A DNA stretch of 64,000 nucleotides from Rubripirellula reticaptiva (GCF_007860175.1 NZ_SJPX01000003.1:631380-695379), one strand, 5' to 3'; counted from the stretch's first letter, positions 46,512 through 56,055 are shown. Numbers and translations: made by a program. The notes: a model not told the origin generated them from the letters alone.

Positions 46512-49500
46512 GTGAATCATCTCCGGCTATCACTTCTTCGCCCGATCGTTTTCGTGCTTTCCATTGCGCTGGCCGCTTTGCCTATTTGCATGGCCCAGAA
46601 TGGCCAGCAGCAGACCGCTCAACAGCAATACGTTGTCGTGACGGCGCCGATCGGTTATCTGACAACCGACCAGGGCGACATCATTGGTCGGCTGCCAACT
46701 TGGACCCACTTGCTGGTTGTGCGGTCCACCAAGACCGACTTTGTAGTGATCACGCCGACGGGCCAGCGAGGATCGATCCGACGCGAGCTCGTTCAGCACA
46801 ATCCGCTGACGAATGCAACATTGGCCGAATTGACCGCGGCCGAGTCGGCGGTCGTGATGCTGACCCAGGCCCATGAACAGATCGTGAAGCAAGACTACGC
46901 AGCCGCTTTGAATCTCAATAGGCAGGCGGGACGAACGGTCGAGGAAGCGATGGGACGCAGCAATCCGCTCTGGCCATGGATCATGAGCAGCGTCGCGCAT
47001 CTCCAGTTGGCCAATGAAGAAACGATTGGCGCAAAGCTGACCATGGACGCGGCGGAGGCAAGTTTGCAAGGGCTGAAAGAAAAAGGCCCCGCGGAAGCCG
47101 ACCTGCTGAATGTTCGCGCGATGTTGCTAGAACAGACTGGCGATCAAACTGGAGCAATCAGCACCTTTCGCAATGCCGTCGAGGCGGCAATCCGTCATGG
47201 TGGCGAGGCACATAGCGATGTTCGAGTCGTCATGTCAAACCTAGCGCATACACTTGGTGAGGCCCAGGAGTACAAAGAGGCAGCTCGTTTCCAAAAGACT
47301 GTCTACAACATTGGAAAAGACATTCTTCCCGATAGCACAACCGAGCAGGCGGACGCTGCGTTCGCCTTAGGCGTGTACTTAAGCATGGACGGACAAGAGG
47401 CCCAAGCCATTCCGTATTTCCGCGAGGCGCTGGCGGTCTATGAACGAACCAAGGCCAACGACGACCCCGATTTGGTTGCCACCCGTGAAATGCTTGCGGA
47501 AGTTTCTAAAGTCGCTGCACCGATCACGCCTAGTGTTGTTGTCAAACGTCAGCCCTATCAAACTTCGCAGGGTCGACTGCGCGTGATCTCAAAACACGCA
47601 TACATTCGTGACAATGCAGGACGCATTTTAAAGACACTGTTTCGACACTCGTCAGTCAAATTCCTCCGCGAAGTCGACGATAAGTACGAAGTGGAATATC
47701 GAAAAACTCAAGGATGGGTCCACGCTGGCCAACTTGTTCCCGATCCAACGTACGCGGTGGACGATCTTGAACGGGAAGTTCGTGATCAGGTGAACGAAGC
47801 AAGATTGTTGCACGAGGAAGCTCTTGTCTACCTTGAACGCGATCAGGACTTGGTTCGTGCGCTCAAGCATTTAGAACGGGCACACAAGATCGTGAGCCAG
47901 TTCGATGATCAAGCAACAACATCCTCGGTTTTGAAAGAGATTGCTTATTTGCATGCGATTCAAGGCGATGCTTCGTTGGCCAATCAAGAGCTCAGTCGTG
48001 CTAGGCAATTGCTCAGCGTAAGCAAGTTGGCACAAAACCCCATTCTGATTGCGGAGCTCGAAAACGCCCGGGGTCATAGTGCATTCAACGGATCTGATTT
48101 TGATACCGCGTTGACGAGTTATACACGGGCGCTCGAAGCACTGCGTTCGAACTTCGGCGACATGAACGCGGGGACGGCTGCACTTTATGGCAATGTCTGC
48201 AAAGCAACGTCCTACAAAGGAGATTTAGTCAACGCCAAGCCAATTGCTGAGAAATTCATCTCGACCATGCGAGCTGTGTTTGGCGATGACACCAATGAAC
48301 TGTCTTATGCGTACGCGACCTATTCCGAAGTACTCAGCGGCCTTGGGGATCACACGCAAGCTCAAAACTACTCAGCTCGCGCTTTAGCAATCCGAACGAA
48401 TTTGCTTGGGCCTGACGACATTCAAACCGGCAACGCGCATGCGGACTACGGTAGAATTCTCTGGTTTAGCGGTGACATCGACGAAGCCGAAAGACAGCTG
48501 GATCGCGCTTTGGAGATTTGCAAGCGAATTAACAGCCAACGGGCTGAATCGCTTGAGGTATCAACGCGGATGTCGCTCGTTGAAATGTTCAATGAAGCAA
48601 ACATGCCGCTGGATGCGTTGACCCATACGGGGTCACTGTTGGAGTTGATGAGAGCTTCGGATGGTGACTACAAGGACCAAATTGCGAAATACACCGCACT
48701 TGTGGAAAACCTCAAGGTGATTGCCAATCGACCGCAGGCAGCAGCTCAGCAGATGTTGATCGTGCTACGTGACGGTCGCATTCAGGACCAGACTCGCGTG
48801 GTGACAACGGTGCCGCCCGGAACGCGGTTGTGGTCTTTGAAGGAACAGGATGGATGGCACAGTGTCATCGTTAATGCCGACGGGGACAAACAGATCGCCG
48901 GATGGATCAAAGGGCAAACGGTCACAAGTGTTGAAGCGGAACTGTTTCAGCAGACCCAATCAAGCGACCTGCTTCAAAAACAACAAGTTGCCGCGAGGAT
49001 CGCTGGAGTCATGCAGGCGAATCAGGATCTGTTTAGCAATACCAACCCAACTCGCGAAGATTTGGTTCGAGCGGTTGGACTCGTCGATGACGTGGCTAGA
49101 GACGTCGAGTCCGTCGGGAACAATTTTATGCTGGCATCGATTCGCCAGATGTTGGCCGGAATTTACGATCAATTTGCCGAGTACGGGAAAGCGAGGAAGC
49201 ACTTAGAGTCGGCGTTGGAAACGCATATCGAGCACTTGGGCCGCAACCACCCGGTGACCGCGCAGGACCGACTCGGGCTGGCTCAAGTTCTGGTAAACAT
49301 CGGCGACACAGTGGGCGCCGAGCGTCAATTTCGTGAAGCAGTGCGGGTGATCAGCTCGACGACCGGCCAAACAAGTGAGATGGCTTCGGACGCAAATGCA
49401 AGACTTGCCCTTCACCTCATCAACAATGGTGCGATTACGGAAGGTGAGGCACTACTACGATTCGTTCAGAAAACCGAAGCTGCGGCTGGGCGCGATGATC

Positions 49501-51671
49501 GTCCCACGATGATCACGGTGCTCATCACTTTGTCCAGCTTGGCAATCAAGGCCAACAAACCGCAGGACGCGATCGCACTGCTTCAACAGGCTCAAAAAAT
49601 CCGCGAGTCGCAAGCAGCGACGGCTGATATCGTCACCGACATCATGCTGCAGACCCAACTTGGACTTGCTCAACTGCGAACAACGGAGCAGGAAGAGGCT
49701 TTGCGAAACTTGACGAGCGCGCATGAGCAAGCTGTTCGAGATCTCGGCCCGGCGCACTCCATCACGTCAAGTTGCCAGTCCATTTTTGGTTATGCAATGT
49801 CGCTCAATGGCGATTCGGATCAGGCATTGCAGTTGACTCAATCAGCCCTTGAAAATGTGATTAAAGCTACCGGACCGGAGCACATTCAAACGGTCGATGC
49901 GCTTGTCAGTGTCAGTGCGGTCCAATACCAAGCCGGGAACCTTCGGGAAACGCTCGATTTACTGGGACGCGCTCGAGCGGTGACAAACAAGTACGTAAGA
50001 GAAACCTTGGTCGAAATGCCGGCCCAGGCCCAAGTGCAGTTCTTGGAGAATAACGACCGTCGAAAACGTGACGCGGCTTTGTCACTTGTGTTGAAACACT
50101 CTGACGACCAAAACGTCGTCGACCAGACAGCCATTTGGATCCTAAACACGAAAGGACTGGCTGTCGAAACTGCCGTAGCACGCGGCTCACTGGAGAACTT
50201 TCTTAAGACCGAATTCAGCCGCAAGCAGTTTGAGTCTTGGCAAGAACTGCGTCGCCGGATCAGCACATTTCCCTTGGAAGGTGCCAATGAAAGTGTTCGC
50301 GAAACTCGCAGAGTAGAACTGCAGCAACTGAAAGAAGAAGAACAAGCGTTTCGCTCGAACATCGCCCCTGGCTTCGCCGAACAAGTCGCACGCCAACAAA
50401 GCGGCTTGGTCGATTTGAAATCCGTTCGCAATGAAATCGCGGATGACTCCATTTTGATCGAGCTTTTTCGTCTGAGACCCGTCGACCTACCAAGAATTAT
50501 CTCACCGGATGAACCGCAGCCCGCCAGATACATTGCATGGATTATCCCTCCCGCCGACGACGGCCCGGTTCAGTTTGTCGACCTGGGATTAGCAGAACCG
50601 ATTGACACACTCGTGGCGACGACGCAGGAGCAGATCAATGCGTCGGGAGCGCTGATCAATGGACTTGGTTCCATCGAATCCACCGAGCGGCTTTACGAAG
50701 CGATGCGACCACTGACGACGGCCGTTTGGGAACCGATTCGAAAGACGATTGGCAATTCAAAGAAACTCATCATTAGTCCCGATGCCAACTTGTGGTTGAT
50801 TCCGTGGGCCGCGATTCCTGTTGGCGACAAACGCTACCTTGTCGAGGACTTTGAAGTTCAGTTACTCAACACCGGACGCGATCTAGTTCGCCCGATCAAT
50901 CCGGCGGATGAACTTAACGGTCCGGTCATCATCGCGGACCCTGCGTTCGACTCGGATGCCAGAGAAATCGAAGACACCGTAAGGGCTATGGAACTTGACA
51001 CACTTCGCACCCGATCAGCCGTTCCATTCAATCGAAATTTCGCTGAAAAACGTCTGCCGGGAACTCGTAGTGAAGCGATGATCATTCAGCCGAGTTTACA
51101 GATCAGCGATGGCGAGGCTCCGGAAACATACATGGGCGAACAAGCTGCTGAAGCGGTTTTCAAATCGCTGCAGCGCCCCCGAGCTCTGTTGGTGGGAACC
51201 CATGGTTTCGTGTTTCAGGCCGAACAATCTGATGCGTCCAATCCATTGGCACGATGCGGGCTGTTGCTGGCTGGCTGTAATAACAGTGCTGAGAATCTTC
51301 GCACCACCGGCGAAGACGGCGTTCTGACCGGATCCGAAATTGTGGGAACGGATTTGCGTGGAACCCAACTGGTAGTGCTCAGCGCTTGCCAGACCGGGTT
51401 GGGCACCGTCCAAGATGGTGAAGGAGTTGCGGGACTGCGTCAAGCTTTTCAGCTTGCCGGTGCCGAGTCCGTCGTGGCAACGTTGTGGTCGATCCCAGAC
51501 CAAGCAACCACGGCGTTGATTGTGAGCCTATTTGACAACCTTGCGTTAAAAATGACCAAACCCGCTGCGATTCGCGCAGCGCAGATCGAAAGCATTCACC
51601 GACTGCGAGAACGCGAAGGTGCGGCGCATCCATTTTTCTGGGCCGCTTTCACCCTGACGGGCCAACAGTAA
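46512..51671 (+). CDS. Secreted SH3-TPR-CHAT caspase-like protein (1719 residues)
   Basis: A GTG start (46512) precedes a signal peptide (RPIVFVLSIALAALPICMA). Then come a bacterial-SH3-like N-terminal domain (VVTAPIGYLTTDQGDIIGRLPTWTHLLVV), tetratricopeptide repeats, further SH3-like domains (LRVISKHAYIRDNAGRILKTLFRHS... TQGWVHAGQLVPD; a third near residue 750), a second long TPR array, and at the C-terminus a CHAT domain. The CHAT protease dyad is intact: His1564 in VGTHGFVF and Cys1626 in LSACQTGLG, with GEGVAGLRQAFQLAGAESVVATLW following. CHAT domains are caspase-like cysteine proteases often used in prokaryotic defence and cell-death systems. Here it is exported, last in a run of three secreted proteins. 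Confidence 0.92.
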   Translation: MNHLRLSLLRPIVFVLSIALAALPICMAQNGQQQTAQQQYVVVTAPIGYLTTDQGDIIGRLPTWTHLLVVRSTKTDFVVITPTGQRGSIRRELVQHNPLTNATLAELTAAESAVVMLTQAHEQIVKQDYAAALNLNRQAGRTVEEAMGRSNPLWPWIMSSVAHLQLANEETIGAKLTMDAAEASLQGLKEKGPAEADLLNVRAMLLEQTGDQTGAISTFRNAVEAAIRHGGEAHSDVRVVMSNLAHTLGEAQEYKEAARFQKTVYNIGKDILPDSTTEQADAAFALGVYLSMDGQEAQAIPYFREALAVYERTKANDDPDLVATREMLAEVSKVAAPITPSVVVKRQPYQTSQGRLRVISKHAYIRDNAGRILKTLFRHSSVKFLREVDDKYEVEYRKTQGWVHAGQLVPDPTYAVDDLEREVRDQVNEARLLHEEALVYLERDQDLVRALKHLERAHKIVSQFDDQATTSSVLKEIAYLHAIQGDASLANQELSRARQLLSVSKLAQNPILIAELENARGHSAFNGSDFDTALTSYTRALEALRSNFGDMNAGTAALYGNVCKATSYKGDLVNAKPIAEKFISTMRAVFGDDTNELSYAYATYSEVLSGLGDHTQAQNYSARALAIRTNLLGPDDIQTGNAHADYGRILWFSGDIDEAERQLDRALEICKRINSQRAESLEVSTRMSLVEMFNEANMPLDALTHTGSLLELMRASDGDYKDQIAKYTALVENLKVIANRPQAAAQQMLIVLRDGRIQDQTRVVTTVPPGTRLWSLKEQDGWHSVIVNADGDKQIAGWIKGQTVTSVEAELFQQTQSSDLLQKQQVAARIAGVMQANQDLFSNTNPTREDLVRAVGLVDDVARDVESVGNNFMLASIRQMLAGIYDQFAEYGKARKHLESALETHIEHLGRNHPVTAQDRLGLAQVLVNIGDTVGAERQFREAVRVISSTTGQTSEMASDANARLALHLINNGAITEGEALLRFVQKTEAAAGRDDRPTMITVLITLSSLAIKANKPQDAIALLQQAQKIRESQAATADIVTDIMLQTQLGLAQLRTTEQEEALRNLTSAHEQAVRDLGPAHSITSSCQSIFGYAMSLNGDSDQALQLTQSALENVIKATGPEHIQTVDALVSVSAVQYQAGNLRETLDLLGRARAVTNKYVRETLVEMPAQAQVQFLENNDRRKRDAALSLVLKHSDDQNVVDQTAIWILNTKGLAVETAVARGSLENFLKTEFSRKQFESWQELRRRISTFPLEGANESVRETRRVELQQLKEEEQAFRSNIAPGFAEQVARQQSGLVDLKSVRNEIADDSILIELFRLRPVDLPRIISPDEPQPARYIAWIIPPADDGPVQFVDLGLAEPIDTLVATTQEQINASGALINGLGSIESTERLYEAMRPLTTAVWEPIRKTIGNSKKLIISPDANLWLIPWAAIPVGDKRYLVEDFEVQLLNTGRDLVRPINPADELNGPVIIADPAFDSDAREIEDTVRAMELDTLRTRSAVPFNRNFAEKRLPGTRSEAMIIQPSLQISDGEAPETYMGEQAAEAVFKSLQRPRALLVGTHGFVFQAEQSDASNPLARCGLLLAGCNNSAENLRTTGEDGVLTGSEIVGTDLRGTQLVVLSACQTGLGTVQDGEGVAGLRQAFQLAGAESVVATLWSIPDQATTALIVSLFDNLALKMTKPAAIRAAQIESIHRLREREGAAHPFFWAAFTLTGQQ

Positions 51672-51719
51672 TTGTATTATCGGGTAGGCCTGGTTCCGAA
51701 TGGTCCTTGCTCCACGTTT

Positions 51720-52844
51720 TTACCAGGGTCGCTTCGGTCGCGTTCCGTTGGCGATATCACGGAGTTGATCTTCGTCATACGGTGACCGCATGACTTCGGC
51801 CGACAAGTGTTGCGTGCGAAATAGGTTGACGATGTATCTCATTCGTTCACGCAGAATCGTCCAATCGTTCGCTCTGGTGTTCAACAAGCCATCACGCTGC
51901 ACGTCGTACCCTTCGTCCCCGTTAAGAAACTCTCGCAGTTCGGGCAAATCAATCTCCTGCAGAGTCTTAGGAAAGGGTTCGTCGCCTAGTGGAGGCACAT
52001 CGTCGTGAACCGCCAATTGTCGCTCGCCAACACTGTAGGTCATCAGTCGCTGGGTCACGCACTTGCTAATCAGGAACGGCAGAGAATCGCGAATGATAGG
52101 TTGCAACCGAATGTGCTCGTGCAAGACAGCCAAGCAATTTGCAAAGAAATTTGCCTCATGCTGAACCTTTTCGACGCGAGAGCATCTTGCCATTTCGTAG
52201 GCGGAAAATGCTTGCTTCAAAAGGTCTTGGCCATCGTTTTCCGTTGGAGCGGGGCGAAGTGAATGAATGAAAGTGGCAAAAGCAGATTGCTGTTCACTTC
52301 GATCGATCGCATCAAGGGTCTGGTCAGCGTTCTCATTCGTTGGCGGTCCAATTTGGGCGACGTAATCCAGGTATCGAGCAGAGACCAATCCGATATCCTC
52401 CAAAACGATTCTGTTCCCGTGGAGGATAAGCTTTGCGGCGCGGGAACGTGTGTAGCCAGCAAGCAGGAATCCGCTGAATCCGCCTGCGATCGCTCCGGTC
52501 ACAGCCCACGCAGTCATCGCGCTGGGCAGGGACCATTGCATCGTCCCATGCAATCCGAATCCGACAGCCAAACCAACTAGCGTACCGACGATGCCCGCTA
52601 CAATGGTTCCGTCGCGAGAAGCTTGATCGCGGTCTTCTTGTCGGACGGTAACCCCTGCCTTGCGTGAACCCCACACGGCCCAACTGTGGAAATTGGCTCC
52701 CGCTTCGTGTCCGATTGCATCAAGCAACGCCTGCGACAACAGCAAATGCACTCGAGTGATCCGCAAATTCGACAGAGTATAGTCGTCCGTTCGGATCGCC
52801 TCGTCGATCATCGTCTTCCACTCTTCAAGTGTTCTCGTCGTCAT
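51720..52844 (-). CDS. Membrane-associated hypothetical protein
   Basis: 374 residues. Two close membrane helices (GTIVAGIVGTLVGLAVGFGL and AMTAWAVTGAIAGGFSGFLLAGY, residues about 79-132) are the only membrane part; the N-terminus looks soluble and helical. The C-terminal half contains VEKVQHEANFFANCLAVLHEHIRLQPIIRDSLPFL, a helix pair with His residues that recalls helical oxygenase-like proteins but has no proven metal site. No family recognised. It converges with the CHAT gene and diverges from the cupin gene; the promoters lie in 52845-52957. Confidence 0.75.
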   Translation of the reverse strand: MTTRTLEEWKTMIDEAIRTDDYTLSNLRITRVHLLLSQALLDAIGHEAGANFHSWAVWGSRKAGVTVRQEDRDQASRDGTIVAGIVGTLVGLAVGFGLHGTMQWSLPSAMTAWAVTGAIAGGFSGFLLAGYTRSRAAKLILHGNRIVLEDIGLVSARYLDYVAQIGPPTNENADQTLDAIDRSEQQSAFATFIHSLRPAPTENDGQDLLKQAFSAYEMARCSRVEKVQHEANFFANCLAVLHEHIRLQPIIRDSLPFLISKCVTQRLMTYSVGERQLAVHDDVPPLGDEPFPKTLQEIDLPELREFLNGDEGYDVQRDGLLNTRANDWTILRERMRYIVNLFRTQHLSAEVMRSPYDEDQLRDIANGTRPKRPW

Positions 52845-52957
52845 TTGCTGCTCCCATGTATCCTCAGTTTCGGTCGATTCTTGGCTCTCGCCTACGGGCG
52901 TAGCGCGAGCTGCTACTCTATAGCGCCATCACATCAACTGTTCAAGGAACCCCATTG

Positions 52958-53416
52958 ATGATTCTAGAGCGAAAGTTTGTTTTGCCGGGCGAGGGCACTC
53001 GTTACGACGTCTTGGGTGGTGACCAAGTCACGATCAAAGTAACTTCGCGGGACACCGGAGGCGAGATGACGGTGTTGGAAACGGTCGTTCCTGCCGGGGC
53101 CGGTCCGCCACGTCACGTCCATACACGCGAGTCTGAAACGTTCTATGTTTTGGAAGGCGACTTTGAGTTTGAAGTCGACGGTGAAAGAACGAATGCGTCG
53201 GCAGGTGCATTTTTGATCGCGCCGCCGAACCTTCCGCACTCGTTTCGGAATGTTTCGAACAAACCAGGGAAGCTACTGGTTGTGGTCCAACCCGGCGGCT
53301 TCGAGGAATTCATCGAAAAGTTCGCCTCCCTGCCGACGGACCAACCGCCAGACATGTCCAAGATGGCGCAAATGGGCGCGGAGCACGGCGTGACTTTTTT
53401 GCCGCCCGCACAGTGA
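52958..53416 (+). CDS. Cupin-domain protein
   Basis: 152 residues from ATG 52958 (an in-frame TTG lies three bases earlier). The single cupin-2 barrel shows motif 1 PPRHVHTRESETFYVLEGDFEFEVDG, with two His and a Glu for metal binding, and motif 2 LIAPPNLPHSFRNVSNKPG with the third His. C-terminal residues 110-152 are an extra helical segment. Such small cupins act as isomerases, dioxygenases or sensors; the substrate is unknown. It lies alone between divergent and decayed genes. Confidence 0.88.
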   Translation: MILERKFVLPGEGTRYDVLGGDQVTIKVTSRDTGGEMTVLETVVPAGAGPPRHVHTRESETFYVLEGDFEFEVDGERTNASAGAFLIAPPNLPHSFRNVSNKPGKLLVVVQPGGFEEFIEKFASLPTDQPPDMSKMAQMGAEHGVTFLPPAQ

Positions 53417-53729
53417 TGCGGGACGCAGCGCTGTTCTCGTCACCTGATCCGGTACGACGTGCGGGACAGTGAAGCGGGAGCGACGTTTTCAATTCGGACG
53501 CTTCACAGCGAATATCGAATAGGTGTCCGGTACGAATCGCACAAGATTACCAGCGTGTTGATTTTCACTGTCCGGGCGCAATTCGATGCAGGCAACGCTT
53601 GGAGACTTTGTGGGTGGGAAGAATTGGGGTCTGGCGAAGAATTGGGGTCCGACTAGCGATTCGGGTTTCGGGATTCAGCTCTCCTTCAATCCCGAAACCC
53701 GAGTCTGACCCCTGGCGAAAGCCCCCAAG
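53417..53729. other. Intergenic region with REP-like hairpin
   Basis: No gene. It carries the large hairpin at 53644-53712 described separately. The rest shows nothing recognisable. Confidence 0.5.
53644..53712. repeat. REP-like long hairpin
   Basis: Arms at 53658-53675 (gattcgggtttcgggatt) and 53688-53705 pair with one mismatch around a 12-base loop. Outside them GGGGTC (53644-53649) and GACCCC (53707-53712) continue the inverted symmetry. The preceding gaagaattggggtc motif occurs twice here and once at 42565. The pattern resembles REP elements spread by Y1-type (RAYT) transposases; no such transposase is in the window. Confidence 0.7.
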
Positions 53730-53897
53730 CTAGTAACCCGAAGCGTGTGTGGCTTCGACCTCGATCGCGGGAAGTCCCAGACGCTTGCGGGCTTGGCCCA
53801 TCATTTCTGCGGTCCGGCTAGCACCGCAACGCGTCACTCCCAGATCGCGCACCGCAAGCAGCGCGTCCAGATCTCGCACTCCGCCGGCCGCTTTGAC
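53730..53897 (-). pseudogene. deoC: deoC C-terminal fragment
   Basis: The 56 codons VKAAGGVRDLDALLAVRDLGVTRCGASRTAEMM... match the end of deoxyribose-phosphate aldolase, including the KAAGG segment after the Schiff-base region and the GxTRxGAS phosphate-binding part. The N-terminal three quarters, with the catalytic Lys, are missing. Upstream of residue 33 the frame switches into an antitoxin-like sequence, so a deletion has joined two unrelated genes. Confidence 0.75.
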
Positions 53898-54075
53898 TTG
53901 GAATGTCAGCGATGCGATTGGCAATCTCATCTGACCAAGACTCGCGAATCTCTGACGATTCGTGGCCTTTAGATTCGCCTTCCAAACTGGCAAGAATGGC
54001 GCTGGCGATCACTGCTCGATCCGCGGGAGCAAGTTGCAACGCAGAAGCGATCAATTGTTGAGCTGTTTCGGATAT
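53898..54075 (-). pseudogene. Truncated addiction-module antitoxin gene
   Basis: In this frame the sequence ETAQQLIASALQLAPADRAVIASAILASL...DEIANRIADI is the N-terminal two thirds of a putative addiction-module antitoxin, of the same family as the intact one at 55546-55806. Where ATG is expected (54073-54075) an ATA stands, so the start may be lost. After NRIADI the frame runs into deoC DNA, and no toxin gene follows. Confidence 0.65.
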
Positions 54076-54309
54076 GAACGAATCTCACTGAACGGTGGTG
54101 ACGATCTAATTATTTTATCAGGCGTCGATCATGAAATTGAAGCCCGACTTTTGACGATCGTTTGAACGATGTCTTTCGTTGCTTGGTCCAGAAAGGACCA
54201 CGACCGCACCATGTCGCGTAGAGCAGCGTCTTGGCTGAGTGCTTCGCCTTCTGCTTCGGGTACCCCGAAAACCTCGCTAAACGGCCGTGTTTTCGTGGAT
54301 GTTTCACAT

Positions 54310-54506
54310 CCTCTGGGGTGAATTGAAACCCGCATCTGACTTCTTCTAGAGACGTCGGATACGGGTTTTTTTTGTGGTTATTCGGTCGCCGAAGTGTCTC
54401 TTGGGTGCCAATTCATGTGTTTCGGTCGCGGGGAACATTTTCGTGAGTTTGATCGCTGCGGAGCGTGGATCTCGGCGGAGCGTGGATCTCCGCGCCAGTG
54501 ACGGCT
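54310..54506. repeat. Long direct repeat, copy 1
   Basis: Nearly identical to 56056-56268. It starts cctctggggtg and ends ccagtgacggct. Inside are a terminator-like hairpin and two copies of cggagcgtggatc. The two copies enclose an unknown gene and a toxin-antitoxin pair. Confidence 0.9.
54327..54373 (+). terminator. Terminator-like hairpin in repeat copy 1
   Basis: AACCCGCATCTGAC (54327-54340) pairs with GTCGGATACGGGTT (54354-54367), 12 of 14 pairs, followed by an eight-T run. The same structure stands at 56073-56118 in copy 2. Confidence 0.7.
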
Positions 54507-54509
54507 TGT

Positions 54510-55094
54510 ATGTGCGCCATTCAACCGGAAGTGTTTGTCGAGACTATTGCTATGTTTGCAAAGAGTGATGCCAACGAATACCGATTTGATCCGGCCGTTG
54601 AGGAGAACCAAGATCGGGCACGTCGATGCCATGAGTTGCTGAGAAGCGTTGTTTCATTTCCTGGCTACGGAGCAGCCGAAGAGCTTGGTGGCGTGAATTA
54701 TTGCGCGGCATTGTGGGTGGAACAGGTTTTGGAACATGCGAATACTGAACAGTTTCAATGTGAGGTCGTGGATCAGCTGGCGGAAATTTTCACTCGCGGA
54801 GCGGTTGCCGAAATTGAAGACTGGCCTAGTGACACACTTGCGTCCGCGATCAACCTAGTTGATACCGAGGCTGGAAGGTCACACTTGGTTCGATCTTTGC
54901 AGAATGACCGGGGCATGCACTACGTAGATCACACAGGCAACACGAATCGAGAGATCGCAGCGCGATTCCGGAGTCGAGCAACAGTTGTGCAAGAATATTG
55001 CCCGGCCGCCGCCGAAGCAATTAGCGGCTACGCGATAATGATTGAACGCGAAGCAAAACGCTTGGTAGAGGAAAGCCGATGGGGAAGGGACTGA
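54510..55094 (+). CDS. Hypothetical protein inside the repeat-bounded cassette
   Basis: About 195 residues from ATG 54510 (MCAIQPEVFVETIAMFAKSD), although ATG 54552 is also possible; neither has an obvious ribosome-binding site. The upstream frame is within the repeat and is non-genic. The protein is acidic, soluble and helical (ENQDRARRCHELLRSVVSF, VDQLAEIFTRGAVAEIEDW, REIAARFRSRATVVQEYCPAAAEAISGYAIMIEREAKRL). I recognise no family. It starts four bases after repeat copy 1, so it may be cargo. Confidence 0.6.
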   Translation: MCAIQPEVFVETIAMFAKSDANEYRFDPAVEENQDRARRCHELLRSVVSFPGYGAAEELGGVNYCAALWVEQVLEHANTEQFQCEVVDQLAEIFTRGAVAEIEDWPSDTLASAINLVDTEAGRSHLVRSLQNDRGMHYVDHTGNTNREIAARFRSRATVVQEYCPAAAEAISGYAIMIEREAKRLVEESRWGRD

Positions 55095-55259
55095 ATGTTA
55101 TGTTTGTCGCTTTGAGACGTTCTGATGATCGTCGCCGTACCAGTGCAGTCGGTCTTGATTTGCCAACAAACTGTTTAACTTCTTGCTCTGAAGTTGTGGC
55201 AGTGAATCGGTAATTGATGGAAGGATGCTTGGTAGAAGGTGTCCTCGATCCGATCGCAA

Positions 55260-55559
55260 CTATCTCGACAAACGGTCGCGCCAATATCCAGGCCGTCTTC
55301 GCGTGTGAGCGACGGCGATCACGATGATTCGTTCGTCGCGAACGATAAAGGCCATGACGAAAGGGAAACCACGGAATCGGAAGCCTTGCGTTCCATGGAA
55401 GTACGGTCCCCAGGATTCGGGCGACCGATGAACCAGTTCTTCCGCTCGATCAAGTTCGAGTTTGAATCGTTCGCCTACGTCAGGATTGACGCTGGAGTAC
55501 CAGTCAAAAGCGTCGGCGATTTCATCGGATGCGGCGGGATGGTACTCAAGTTCGGCCAC
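55260..55559 (-). CDS. RelE/ParE-family toxin
   Basis: 99 residues, GTG start at 55559, overlapping the antitoxin gene by 14 bases. The fold pattern is ParE/RelE: AELEYHPAASDEIADAFDWYSSVNPDVGERFKLELDRAEELVHRSPE, then FRFRGFPFVMAFIVRDERIIVIAVAHTRRRPGYWRDRL. The closing AVAHTRRRPGYW is the conserved region. Such proteins inhibit translation (RelE) or gyrase (ParE); which one applies is not readable from the sequence. The antitoxin lies directly upstream on the same strand. Confidence 0.9.
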   Translation of the reverse strand: MAELEYHPAASDEIADAFDWYSSVNPDVGERFKLELDRAEELVHRSPESWGPYFHGTQGFRFRGFPFVMAFIVRDERIIVIAVAHTRRRPGYWRDRLSR

Positions 55560-55806
55560 TGGGTTTTCCGCCGATTCGTTTCCATACTTCCGACGAAGGC
55601 ACCGTCTTTACCCGACCGCTGTCGATGTCGTCGATGCGCCGGCCAATCTCCGTGTCCCAAGCGGCGTCAATCTCTTCCTGGGTCGCTTCCGAATCGGCGG
55701 CCGAATCAATGCTGTTCAACATTGCATTGGCAAGCGCGACACGCTCGGAAAGCGGCATCTGCATCGCGGTCGCGATCAGGTCATTAGCGTTGGGCATTTC
55801 GGGCAT
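55546..55806 (-). CDS. Addiction-module antitoxin
   Basis: 86 residues of the putative addiction-module component family: NDLIATAMQMPLSERVALANAMLNSIDS, then EEIDAAWDTEIGRRIDDIDSGRVKTVPSSEVWKRI, whose second part folds against the toxin. It starts at ATG 55806 and its end overlaps the toxin start by 14 bases, ensuring coupled translation. The decayed relative at 53898-54075 shows that such modules were repeatedly present here. Confidence 0.88.
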   Translation of the reverse strand: MPEMPNANDLIATAMQMPLSERVALANAMLNSIDSAADSEATQEEIDAAWDTEIGRRIDDIDSGRVKTVPSSEVWKRIGGKPSGRT

Positions 55807-56055
55807 CGAGCAAAATCCAAAACGAAAGCGAAACCGACAATACGATTGTAACCAAGAACCATCATTGGGTCGAAGAACCGTTCTTTACGAGAATTAAGAT
55901 AGCGGATCGGATTGCATCATTAAGCGTCGGCCAACATCGCACCAAGTCAGCAAGCTGCTCGGCGTCCGTGCTGGTGATTGCTGGTGTCACTGCATTTTGC
56001 ACCGCGTTTTCCGACAAGTTTTGTTTCGTCGCAACGTCGCAATCGGGCTTCCCTA

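Noticed and set aside
54110-54307. 65-codon minus-strand frame left of repeat copy 1
   Set aside because: Lys/Arg-rich accidental frame with no start context and no similarity.
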